From Centroberyx gerrardi (lineage: Eukaryota; Chordata; Actinopteri; Beryciformes; Berycidae): DNA of 64,000 nt. Numbering within the stretch: position 1 is the stretch's first letter; each line of letters starts with the position of its first letter. The DNA lies in the NCBI RefSeq assembly GCF_048128805.1, contig NC_136019.1:16818881-16882880 (forward strand), written 5' to 3'. The notes under the pieces were generated by a model. It did no database searches. It was not told the DNA's origin and was given only the letters and a program-made list of their open reading frames with translations. Shown piece by piece: positions 49,204-60,390 of this stretch. The position numbers were made by a program, and so were the translations under genes.

Positions 49204-51066
49204 TGAGAAATACTTCAAATAACCTGAGGTTGGACCTGGACCAAGAGTGGGACAGCTGAGAGTCCACCCACAATGAATAGCTCAGATGAGGAGGTAAGAG
49301 GAGGTAAAATCCAAATATATACTCATGTGAGGTAACGACAGTATGGGATTATGAATTGATTCATTTCACTTGAACATGCATTTTTCTTTCACCAATGTTT
49401 GATGTATATTTCACCTGACCTACACCTGCAACACACAGACAGAGAGTTTGTACATCAGAGACTCCAACACTGCTCGGGTTGAGGGACTCCATCCTGGGAC
49501 TGACTATACTTTCAGCATCAGAAGGGTTGCAGAAAGTAGAAATCAAAGCAATGCAACCTCTATATCGGTCTTTACTGGTAAATATGTAAAATATTGTTAT
49601 CTAGATTTTTGTTTCTTGAAATCAATTCAAATTGCTCTGCATCTGTCCTGAAGTAGATAAACTACTACAGCATTTCCTCAATATCTTTCCTCAGTATTAT
49701 CCTCATAACTCACAGCAGTTTATACTTACAATGATGTATACTATCAATTTATGTCATACAGATTTATGTGACACTTAAAAGGTGGTAGACTGTATTTCTG
49801 AGTGAAAAAAAAAAGTGGGTAAAGTGATTGTACCTTCCACTACTTCCTTGATTCTTGACAATCAAACATCACTCTAAAATGCAGACATGCATAGAGGGAA
49901 CATTAATTTCCAGTTTGGAGTGAAGGCATTTTATTTTATTTTTCACAGAGCCTCTCCCTCCTGAGAAGATAACGGTCTATCAGGTCAGCACTGACTCAGT
50001 GTCTCTGAGTTGGGACACCTCTGCTGGTGAAGTGGGAGGTTACATCGTGACCTGTTGCTGTGAAGGAGAAACTGTCCAGGAGCTGACAACAGACACCAAT
50101 AGCCTGACGTTCAGCAGCCTGAGTCCAGGGGTGAAATACTCCTTCTACGTTTCAACACGACTGAAGAACGGAACACTAAACAAGCCTGCTGTGACATCTG
50201 CTCACACAAGTAAGTTATTTTCATGCTAATAATACTATTACTGCTACTACTAATACTTTGATAATATAATTATTTATAATTTAATAATGAAATTTTGTTT
50301 AGCGCTTTTTATAAGACGTGCAAAGTGCTTTAAGAAAGCAACACTTCATAAAAGCCAATTAGATAAGTATGAAAAATACCACACACTTTAAAACAGGATA
50401 AATAATAAACAAGGTTAAAACAAGTACAAGCTTGTTTAGATTTTAGACCCAAAATCCGAAATAAATGTAATTTTGAACAAATTTTGTATTGTCACTGCAA
50501 ATGATTTGTAGATCAACAATTGTTTAGGAGATCTTTTCACTTTACCTCATTATATGGTGCTGATGAACAGTGGGTTGGGTGTGTAAATCAGGCAGAATGC
50601 AAAATGCCCTAAGTGTCTCATTGCCAGAGATCACTGGTTACATCAGGCTACCTTGCAAATGTTGGCCTATAATTCAATTAATTGCGGATTTATACTTTAG
50701 AAACTTAAAACACTAATGAAAATGGGTTTAAAATATTCTTGGTTATCTTCATATTCACAGAGACACACTTGAAGAGCTTTTTGGAAGATCTGGGGTTGGA
50801 GCAGCACTACACAGAGAAGCTATCACTGAGCACAGTACTTCAGATTGATGAGAAGACCTTTGCTGATGAATCTGCTAAGTGTCATTCAGATCTTCCATGG
50901 TGTTTTCTGAAGAAGTTAATGATGGTTAATGTGACAGCTAGGAATGTGAAGTGTACATCAGTATGTGAGTCAAACTGTGATGCTTCCTCTGGGAATACAG
51001 ATTTAGATCTTGATAATCTGGTCAACAGTCCAAACTCAGGTGACATGTTAAACCCCTTAGGCATTA
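49204..51066 (+). pseudogene. FN3-VLIG copy 2, truncated pseudogene
   Basis: Remnant of the same gene. The first exon (49204-49293) lost its first ATG (now ACA) but keeps the second at 49273. The second coding exon, an intron and the first half of FN3-1 are deleted; what remains of FN3-1 runs from about 49420 to 49577 with its donor. FN3-2 (49949-50209) is complete. The large exon begins at 50761 with the family N-terminal domain and stops matching at about 51066, where sequence jumps to the 3' flank (AAATACAGGCCC), leaving a short out-of-family tail to the stop at 51168-51170. The whole GTPase part, about 6.2 kb in copy 1 terms, is missing. A short FN3-only protein is conceivable but unlikely without the lost acceptor. 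Confidence 0.88.
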
Positions 51067-52160
51067 AATACAGGCCCTTGACTCCAGAGTCACACAGATC
51101 ATGCATCACAGATGCATCAGTAGTACACTTAAATCAAAATAAATGCTTTCAAAAAAGAAAATGCTTGTAGTGCGCTTGATTTAAAGTGTCTAGAACAGCC
51201 CCAGAACCAGCAATGAAACCATCACTTTTAAGGCAACTTAAATCAAACAGATGGTAGGCCTATAGTTTTTAAACTGTAAATTTGTAAATCCAGTGGAAAC
51301 TACTGTAGCCAGAGCAAATACGACCTGTGATGTTATGAAGCTGTTTGTGCCCTCTGTCATGTGGGAGCTGGGATGGAGATGAATCTCTGCTACGCTGACT
51401 GCTTTTCCTGGTGAGGAATCATGATGCTACAGGATGCCCACATGATGATGGACAACTTTGGACCAAAATGGACTGAAGAAATCAAGAGGAGAAACTTTCT
51501 AATTCCATGAAAAGACTTCAAACTTCGAGCCGGTGCCATTTTTTCAAACTGCACCTGTTGTCTTCTGTTGTCACAAAGTATTTCATTCATTCACTCAAAG
51601 AACAAACAAACAAAAAAAACAAACAAGAAACTTAATATTTACAAATATTTTGTCTGTTTGTTTCTTACACTTAAAAATGTACAGTTTTGATCCTCTTCTA
51701 GATGTTGCATGTCTGTCTCTCTCCTGCCACCTAGTGTGGTTTTCCTTCACAGATCCAGTTTCCTCAGAGTGGGCAGGCTACAGTGAATCTGTCACTATGG
51801 CGCCCTCTAGTGTTAGCTTATAAAATAGACAAGGAAAAGAACAGACCAAACTAAATACCTTTTGTTGCTGTTTTCACCTCCGGAGGTGTCATTGTAGTTG
51901 TATTGTGGTGGTGAAGTTTCCTTCACAGCCTCCCACTGCCTTCTTATTCACAGGAGTGAGTATAAAAGGGTTCGTATGGATCTGATGGGACGTAACAGAC
52001 TAGCAGGGTAGACTCCTGGCAAACATTGTGGATAGCAAGATGGCCATGCCTTTGAATGTCTTTGTTTATGAGATACTTTAACCAGGAACAGTGTTTAAAA
52101 TGATGAAATAAAAATAAAGAATTTACAAACCTGGTACAAGGAAAAGCTGTCAAAGTATTT
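51067..52160. repeat. duplicated 3' flank of copy 2 unit
   Basis: Counterpart of 43676-44470, joined directly to the truncated exon. Includes an extra stretch (about 51525-51810) absent from copy 1. No gene. Confidence 0.75.
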
Positions 52161-52404
52161 TGATGTCAGTGAGTTAAAGAATATGCGACACAGATGGTTT
52201 AGATAGCTGACCATTCAGATACCAAAGGAGTGATCCAAAGTTCTATCACTCAGGTTCACAGTGTGTGGATGTAGACCAATGTGACATCATCATTGTGATG
52301 TGTGATCTTCCTGTCAAGACAAAGTCACCAAGGGGTGATACTGAAATATTATTATTATTATTATTGACCTACAAAATCTTTAGGTATACACAGACCGGAT
52401 GGCA

Positions 52405-52550
52405 AAGACCAGGTCACCTTTGGTCTTCAGCCTGAACTCTGTAAAGGCGAGGATGAGCTGAGCATCACTGACTGCTGCTCATAAGGGGCTAAAAGATCTG
52501 AGTTGTAGCTTGCAGTCAGAACTCACTGAGCCTTGATAGGCATTCATAAA
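52405..52550 (+). promoter_or_regulatory. duplicated promoter-like segment, copy B
   Basis: Matches 30127-30270 with about ten to twelve substitutions. The TATA-like CTATAAAGG is CTGTAAAGG here, so this copy may be inactive. Confidence 0.3.
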
Positions 52551-52972
52551 ATCTTGAAATCATTTCTAAAACTAACTTATGGAGGTTGTCAAAAAAGTTT
52601 TTAAACTGTTTTTAAATTTCAGAAACCTATAATAAATTTACAAATACCTTTAATTCAACACTTAATAAGTTCAAACCAGTGTCCATACTCTCAGAGCTCT
52701 CTGTTGTAGTGTGTTATGGTATAGAGTATCATGGTAATGCTGAGGTCTAAGGAGGATTGTTTCAGATGTGATATATTGCAAGCTTTGGGTAAATTCAATG
52801 CAATTACTTGCACTGCAGATGGTTCCTGAAAAAGAGAGCATTGCTCTCAGTGAAACTCCCCCAGAATAAATAAAGGTGAAAAAAAAACAACAACCAAGAA
52901 AGAGTGATCGTCTAGTGGAAGAGATGCAAAAGAATAGCTGTCTTCATTTGTTCAGAGACCTGCCATAAAGTT

Positions 52973-53155
52973 TCATAGACGCAGTTTAACAGGAATAAGC
53001 CTCAGCAAGGTTCCCCGGATTCCTGCAGGTGGCGTCTGCATGTAGAAGAAGTGGCTGCAGTCTCTGAAGCTGTTCGACACACTTGCGCCCACCAGAGTGG
53101 TCGCCATCAGCAGGGGGAAGGACAGGAGGCAGCCCCGAAACAGATGCATCTTCAC
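52973..53155 (-). pseudogene. ENDOD1-like first coding exon fragment
   Basis: The minus-strand ORF from ATG 53149 gives a signal-peptide-like start (MHLFRGCLLSFPLLMATTLV) then NSFRDCSHFFYMQTPPAGIRGTL, which resembles the start of fish endonuclease-domain-containing 1 proteins (small cysteine then FFY...TPP.G). After GTLLR the family sequence is lost and a stop follows; no donor is visible there and no nuclease exon was found nearby. Probably a stranded exon copied into the array. Confidence 0.5.
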
Positions 53156-53159
53156 ACAG

Positions 53160-54660
53160 CTGAAGACATGAGGATGACGAGGATAGCCATTATAAGATAC
53201 CAGGTTATTTCCTCATTACAAGTGGTTCTCCATTTCCAGTCACACGCCAATATAAGTAGTTTAGATTAAATTAGCTATGTATACAGTATCTGTTTAATAT
53301 GAACACTGAACTAATGCACTAGTGGACAGTCTCTACAATCTACATCTGAAACAACACTGCTAAAATCTGGAATGTATAGATACGATATGTATATGTAGAG
53401 TGATACAGTATACAGTATATACTCTACTATTTATATCTTACACTGTTCCTTTGCTCTGTATGTGAGGTCCTGTTGTCCTTTTGGATTGTCTCTGTCTGCA
53501 CCAATGTCAATAATTTCAGTATTTGGAAGATAATTCAAACTATGTCAACTAGCAGATGATACAGCAGTTTTATAGAAATAGATAGAAATGAGGTTGTTAA
53601 ATCTGTCGTGTATTGAATGTTCTAACGTGTCAGGACAAATAATTGTACATGCTGTGCAGATGAAGCTACTGTGAAGTGTGATTTTGGGCTGTACATTATT
53701 ATATATGAAAATAATAGTTGATAACAGCTGTAACTGAGAATAATAGACACTTAAATTTACAGTGTCATTTATTTGGAATAAATTGTTTAACTGCATATTC
53801 TATGGATTTTAGAGGGAAAATTATCCAAAAGGAATTTTTAATGTAATCAGACATGAATAAATGGAAGTACTCCAGTGGTTTGCCATGTAATCTGTATGAG
53901 TTACACTTTGACAGTAAATTTCCCAACCCTGTACATGTTGATGCACATCAGAGCTACTACAGTTTATCTTCATTCAGTTGGTGACAGAGACAGACAGTGT
54001 CTTCACTATCTTACCATCATCACCTGACTGTAAGAGTACAGGCTGATATGGCAGGTAAGCAATTCTATCTTCAGACTAATGTTTGACAAAAAAATATGCA
54101 TGTTTGAAATTATAATCATTTTATGTGTTTTGATGAGTTTGTTTTGATTAGAATAATGTTTTGGGTCTTGCTTAGTTTGGGATTTTATTATTTGTAGCAA
54201 CTAAGTCATTCTTCCTTCACCTGTTCAAAGTGATTATTGTCTGTTCTACAAAAGTATCTCTTACAAACTTCATTGCCCCTCATAATGAAGACGCATTTGT
54301 TTGATCGTAGTTTGTTTATTACATCATCATTACGTTACTCTGAGGTATCAAAAGGCACACCTATTACATCCAGCAACAACTTTATGTCAGAACCTATGAG
54401 TCAATTTGTTGACCATTTCATTAAATACATTGTTAAACACTAGCGTCTTATCTTGCTGACACAAGAGATCCGGATGTTGTCTGAGGTCACTATTCCTAAA
54501 GACGCTTTCCTAGTTTCATCCACCAATATACCTCATGAAGAAGGCTTAAATGCTGTCTTACTTTCTTGAACAACAACCATGTGAATTATTATTGGCCCTA
54601 CTTTGTCTTGAAGTCACATAATTTCATGTTTGATAGCAAATTCTAGTACTAACAAATCCA
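53160..54660. other. intergenic, nothing recognised
   Basis: AT-rich, short ORFs only. Confidence 0.5.
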
Positions 54661-54661
54661 A

Positions 54662-54702
54662 GGGACAGCCATGGGGGCAAAAGTAGCCCCCATGGCTGTC
54701 CC
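54662..54702. repeat. perfect 17-bp GC-rich hairpin
   Basis: GGGACAGCCATGGGGGC pairs perfectly with GCCCCCATGGCTGTCCC across a 7-base loop. Strong foldback in otherwise AT-rich DNA; a microRNA-like precursor is too short to argue. Confidence 0.9.
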
Positions 54703-55779
54703 CCTTTCCCTAGTTGCCCCCTTGTGTATCATCTGCTAGTTGACATTGTTTGAAATCTCTATTATTGGACAACCCTGTCTAATTGCCCGACTGATGTTGA
54801 ATCTTTGAGCTGTTCCTTTTGTCAACTTCACTGAACTTGAGCAGTCATTATGTATGTGAGGTGATCTTTGCACTGATGATGATGGTGACACTGTCCAAAT
54901 TTGATATCAAATGCTCTAACAACACAGTCATGTAGAAATAAAGCAGTGTGATATCAGAATATTGAGGGTTCACCTGCAAACGGGCCACACTGTGGACGAC
55001 CCCCTGACCTTTGTTATGAAGCACAGGAAGGAGAGCAGTGAGGTCGAAGTTCACACTCACATGTGCCTCCTCCCAATGAGCTGTGACTGGAATCCACCAG
55101 AAGAGGAAACATTACAGAAAGATCCTAACTGCAAAATCTAATCTCAATGAAGATTGCAATTTACACCTGGTGTCCTTTCTAAATGCAGTTAGGCTGTCCT
55201 AAAACAAAGATAAAATAATTAATTTAATGGATGAGACAGTTAACATAGGATTTAGGATTTGCTTTTGTAATGGAGAAAATGATATTTTCTTAACTGACTT
55301 TTGACATGAGCTAGGCAAGTATAATTGTATGTTGAAAATCCGTCTGCAGCCAGAGACGTAAAAGATTTTAATCTGCCTCGGAAACTATCCACTGCTTTGA
55401 CCATATATAATGATTAGATTCACATGAATTCCACAATATGTAGTTTCACATTCCTTTAAACGGAGTAAACTATGGTAACATGAGGTGCAGTGTCTCATGG
55501 GTTGAACTGTAGCTGTTAAAGACTTGCCCTGACCTGATGGAGCAGTTTATAGGACAGAGTGAAAAGTTAATCATTTTACTGCTGAGTGGCAGAACATCAA
55601 ATCACACAAAGTATCTCCAGTCTGCTGAAACCAGAACTGGTTTGAAATGATTACCACTATTGAATATGTGTGATTAATTAAACATGTAAGTTGAGAGGCT
55701 GTAATTAGTAAAATGTATACACGTGTTGCCCACAGTGGGATAAAAATATAATATAAGGTAATGCAGGATTTGAAAAGTT
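54703..55779. other. intergenic, nothing recognised
   Basis: No gene, RNA or clear repeat seen by eye. Confidence 0.45.
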
Positions 55780-56165
55780 TTCAAATGTGCCAAGCCACTC
55801 CCAAAGCAAAAAACACCTAGGGCTCTGTTTGTTTTTCTTTACATATAAACCCAGTCTGGAGTGGACCCTGTACTCCTTTTCTGAGAAATAGATTATTGTT
55901 GTAGGCTTGCTCTAATAATTTTCACAATCGCCAATAAAAAGCTGGTTTTACAGTACATATTTTTATACCTCTATCAGCTTTCATATCTAGGTTATTTAGA
56001 TCCTGCTATTTTGATGAAATGTTTTCATGTATGTGCTGTTTTTTTGTGTGTGAAATGTCTGACTGAGTGGTTGCCATTATAATATAGTATTAGTATTAAC
56101 CCTCCTGTTGTGCTTGGGCTCAATTTGACCCCATCCAGAGTTTGATGTCTCTAACAAACTATTCC
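55780..56165. mobile_element. dispersed repeat with TTAACCCTCCTG end, forward copy
   Basis: Runs from TCAAATGTGCCAAGCCAC through ATTATTGTTGTAGGCTTGCT to TTAACCCTCCTGTTGTGCTT. The same blocks in the same order occur reversed at 59690-60390, and its start also at 47244. The TTAACCC end suggests a piggyBac-type non-autonomous element, unproved. Confidence 0.55.
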
Positions 56166-56714
56166 ACCTTATTTTTTTTGCTCAGCAACATGGAGCCTGG
56201 AGAGCGGAAAGGAGAGCAAGACAGTTACTAATAAGAAAAATAATAATAGTAAAAATTATTTCTGATATGTTCAAAGACCATTTTATTAATCCGACGTCCT
56301 GTCTGGAGTAACTTCACCTTTCTATTCCAGAGTGCTGTGAAGTCTCAAACAAGTTAATTTTAACCTGACCCTGCAAAGGCATTTTCAGGGGGTTACAGGG
56401 TTCTGTCATAGAGCGAGAAAATTAAATGTGAGATGGAGTTTGCCTTTGCATTTTAATATTGGCAGACAATGTGCATAGACCTACCTAAACCTGATGTCAT
56501 GATTTTTGCACACATTACTGAAAATTATTTTAATTTTAATTTAAATATTGATAGGATTATGCTTCCAGTAATGGACCGGTCAAATGGGGAAACTTTAAAT
56601 AAATGAGCAACAACTTCGACCCCAACATAAAAAGTGCAGCTTTATTCCAAAACACTGTAAGAGCAGGGTTAGGTTTTGGTTCACTGGAATCCTCCACAGA
56701 AAAAAAAAAATTCT

Positions 56715-56726
56715 GGGAAACGAAAC
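56715..56726 (+). promoter_or_regulatory. partial ISRE-like element upstream of copy 3
   Basis: GGGAAACGAAAC matches the copy 1 element but is followed by unrelated sequence. A second degraded version (GGCGAAACACAAGC, then GAATAAAATG) lies at about 57903-57942 at the promoter position of copy 3. Confidence 0.4.
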
Positions 56727-56945
56727 TGCTCACCAGATGCGTTATGCTAGCTCGAATTACCAGAAAATAAGACTTCCGGTTTGGACGTTTCGCCTTCAAA
56801 ATAAAAGCGTGAGATTTTAAATATGTAGAAATACTGCTTTTAACCAATTACGTTGTATTTAATCGTCAAATTCAATAAGTGAGCACCCATATTAACGTTT
56901 GATGTCATAATCATAATGAAAAATACCTAAATTGGAAACCTTACC

Positions 56946-57480
56946 TTTCATTGTAGCCTAAATGAAATACAGAATCTCTTAGTACCAATCCATCATCACC
57001 TACACGGGACACATGAAGGTTTAAAACATCAGGGAAAGTAATCCAAGATGTTTGTCTCACTGATGCTGAACCACATGCCATACATGTTTGGGTCTTTAGT
57101 GATAGAGTGGTTGAAAAGAGAGCTGAGAGAGTCACATGTAGCTGCTGGTGGTAATAGAAGAACGGGGCTCATGTGAGAGAAATGGGGCACACTTAAAATA
57201 CATTTTTCACAGCTGTCAATATGTTTGGCTTTAACAATTGTTCGGACACCCCATGCATTTAACCAAGTTAACAGTGGTTCTATCAAATCAAGTGGATCAT
57301 TATGCTGAGACACGGACAATGATGGGACTTTCAGTGTTATTTCTTGTAAAACCTCATGGAGCTCTTTGGGGTTCAATTTTCCTGGTTGTTGGACAGCTGC
57401 TTGGATAAGAATAGCAAATTTTCTGTCATAGATGACATTTCTGTCTGTAGGAGTGTTTTGACATGGAACTTGTGCAGTAG
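56946..57480 (-). pseudogene. unidentified coding exon, frameshifted
   Basis: Read from high to low coordinates, an open stretch begins near VPCQNTPTDRNVIYDRKF, passes LNPKELHEVLQEITLKV, DSCEKCILSVPHF and SISETNILDYFP, hits TGA near 57030, and continues in a neighbouring frame as FPDVLNLHVSRVGDDG to LGYNE, ending in a good donor (AAAGGTAAGG). A CxxC and the line of hydrophobic blocks vaguely recall a ubiquitin-specific protease, but I do not recognise the family. Single-base frameshift, so probably dead or a sequence error. Confidence 0.45.
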
Positions 57481-58054
57481 CAATGAAAGGTGAACTGTAC
57501 AGTGTCGACTTTATTCTACAAATATCACAGTTTTACAGTATGTCTGTCTTTGAGGGCCTGCCATTACTTTTCTTAAACAGCTTGGTCATGTTAATGCGTA
57601 GTGAAAGTAGCCTACAGGTCTGCAGGAGTGTTTTAACATAGAGCTTGTGCAGTTACAATGAAAGGTGATGTGTAGGGTAGTCTGTGTAGCCTATGTAGTC
57701 CAAAAATGCCAAATCTCTGTTTTCAACTAAATGATTACATCAGTTCTTATCATGGAAAAACATTGTACTGATTGTATAGTTGCATTTTTTGCTTAATTAT
57801 TTGTTTTTTGTGCAAAAATACGTTTTTTTAGTCAATATTTGAGTGTTGTGGATTTGTAGAAATTACGCTTTTATTATGAAACAATCTTACTCTTATTTAG
57901 GCTGGCGAAACACAAGCTTTATCACCAAACTGAATAAAATGAGGAGCCATACGGAGGCAGCCCACATTATCGCATTAATGCAGGGAGTGGTTAAATCCTT
58001 CCTCTTCATAACTAATCTGTATGCCTAAAACTTGAATATAGCATTTACGGATAA

Positions 58055-58106
58055 TATGTAAAGGCTAGGCTGTTTTTGCCATGGGCAAGTCATCAGTCTT
58101 AAAAAG
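58055..58106 (+). other. VLIG copy 3 predicted 5' untranslated exon with upstream ORF
   Basis: ATG 58081 reads MGKSSVLK to a GTAGGT donor at 58107. Joined to the acceptor at 58554 it continues SEKQFE and stops, so again a short upstream ORF before the main ATG at 58597. Confidence 0.45.
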
Positions 58107-59689
58107 GTAGGTTACTAGGTCTTTGTTATTGAGTTTTCATGCACCTAACAAGTAGCCTAGGCCTATGAGCTCAACAAAATGAGCTAACCGGTTATATTGC
58201 ATTCAGAAATAGTTTGTAATCCTACCTGTGGTTTTTGTTCGATGAGTTCATGTTAGACGGGATTGCAGAGACTCTTCTGAGATACTTCCCCAATTGCAAG
58301 AAATTGACTGAATTCAGGATAATTTTGTGAATGTGTGCCCCAACAAAAAATTGCTATCATATTCAACTTATAGTATGTGGTTCTAAATAGTGAGTTTAGT
58401 GACATTACTTTATGGTATTTTTATATCTCTGATGTTCTGTTGTTGCTCTATAGTAGGCTGCTTGGTATTTTAAAGTTTTGCTATGATATTTGTATATAAT
58501 CAATAATACTAAGGGAGAAGAAGGTCTAACAGGCTTGTTGCTCATTCTGCCCAGTGAGAAGCAGTTTGAATAACCTGAGCTTGGACCAAGAGTGGGATGG
58601 CTGAGAGTGCAATGGACATCTCAGATGAGGAGGTAATCAGCTGATTTTTACATTCCTAAATCTAAGGGAAATCATAATAAAATCCAAATATATAGCCTAC
58701 TCGTATGAGATATAATGGGTATGAGATTATAAATTGATTCATTTTACCTGAACATGCTTTTTTTTCTCTCAACTTTCAAGATCTTCTACGATGCAAGTGA
58801 TTCATTCTCTGAGCCTCACTTTGGGGAAGGAAGGGACGATCCTCCAACACCACAGTCTGACTGTCAGTGTCAACACACTGATACAGGTGTAGAAGGTCAG
58901 TCATAAGCACAGTGTTGTTGAGTAGAAATACATGAATATATACTGCCAGGAAACTGGGCACATCTTCCATGACTGAAACTGTGCTGCAATGAGGACACAT
59001 TGTGAAATATTTAGAAATATTTTTCCATATTCTTTCTTATGACAGATGTTCCTCCACCTGAAGAAATAGCTGTTGCCGACGCTCGTAGTGACACTGATTC
59101 TCTTGGCTGCACCCCAGCCAAGAGAAAATACACCTGCAACACACAGACAGAGAGTTTGTACATCAGAGACTCCGGCACTGCAGATGTTGAGGGACTCCAT
59201 CCTGGGACTGAGTATACTGTCAGCATCACAAGGGTTGCTGAAAGTGGAAATCGAAGCAATTCAGCCTCTATATCTGTCAAAACAGGTAAATATGGAAGAT
59301 ATCATTGTCTCTATCATTTTTCTCAAAATCAAATCAAACTGCATCGGTCTTGAAGAAGATAAACAAAACTTTGAACTGAATGTGACAATAGATGATGCCA
59401 GGCAGTGATGTAGTGGCAACTAAAAAGGTCAGTGACAATCATAAAGCAAACAAGCTCCAGTAGATACACTTTCAGTTATATTTTCAGAAACACATTCATT
59501 TTTGTATTTATCTTTTAAAGACCCATAACCTACACTGTTTGATACTACTTTCCAGTTTCTGAAGTCTCGAAGAAAAAAGGAACTATCATCCCTCCATCAC
59601 TTCTCATTTTAGGGCCATGTGGCGTGTGAAAAGATATCTGAGGATTGACAATTTGTATACAAACTGTACAGGGCCTTCAAATTCACACC

Positions 59690-60390
59690 ATGATGTTTTC
59701 ATGTTTTGTACTTTTATCCCACCAAATTAGGAACATAGGAAGTACTGAGCTAAAAAATCAAGCTTGAATATAAGATTGGATATCAAACTGTGAATCGGGT
59801 CAAATTGAGCCCAAACATAGCAGGAGGGTTAATACTGCACATTTAATTAATAGTACAAATGGCAACCACTCACTCACACATTATCATTATACACACACAA
59901 CACACACACAAAAACATTTTATCGGAACAATGGGATCTAAATAACTTTTTTTTTTTTACACTCAATAATAAATAAACTCAATAACAAATGAACGATTTTA
60001 TGAATAATTATCATCAAAAGTTCAAACTTCATACAAATCTCCATAATTGCCTGAACAATTCTCTTGACAAATTTCAATACAACATGCATCATTGGTGAGA
60101 TATGGGTCCAAACAGCATGGACATTAATTTAATCAGTTAATTAATAATAGTTATAATAATCATAAACACATCAAAATCAGCGGTTGGGGTGAATCCATAA
60201 TATCCCCCTTTCGGGGATATAAATATGTACTGTGAAGCTTTTTATTGCATTTATATGAGGTGATTGTGAAAATAATGAGAGCAAGCCTACAACAATAATC
60301 CATTACTCAGAAAGGAGTACAGAGTGCATTCCTACTGGGTTTATAAAAAAACAAACAGAGCCCTAGGTGGCTTGGCACATTTGAACTTGA
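59690..60390. mobile_element. dispersed repeat, reversed copy in copy 3 intron
   Basis: Reverse complement of the 55780-56165 element plus extra sequence, inserted in the intron between the FN3 exons (1.15 kb here, 0.49 kb in copy 1). Ends with AGGAGGGTTAAT, the reverse of ATTAACCCTCCT. Confidence 0.6.
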
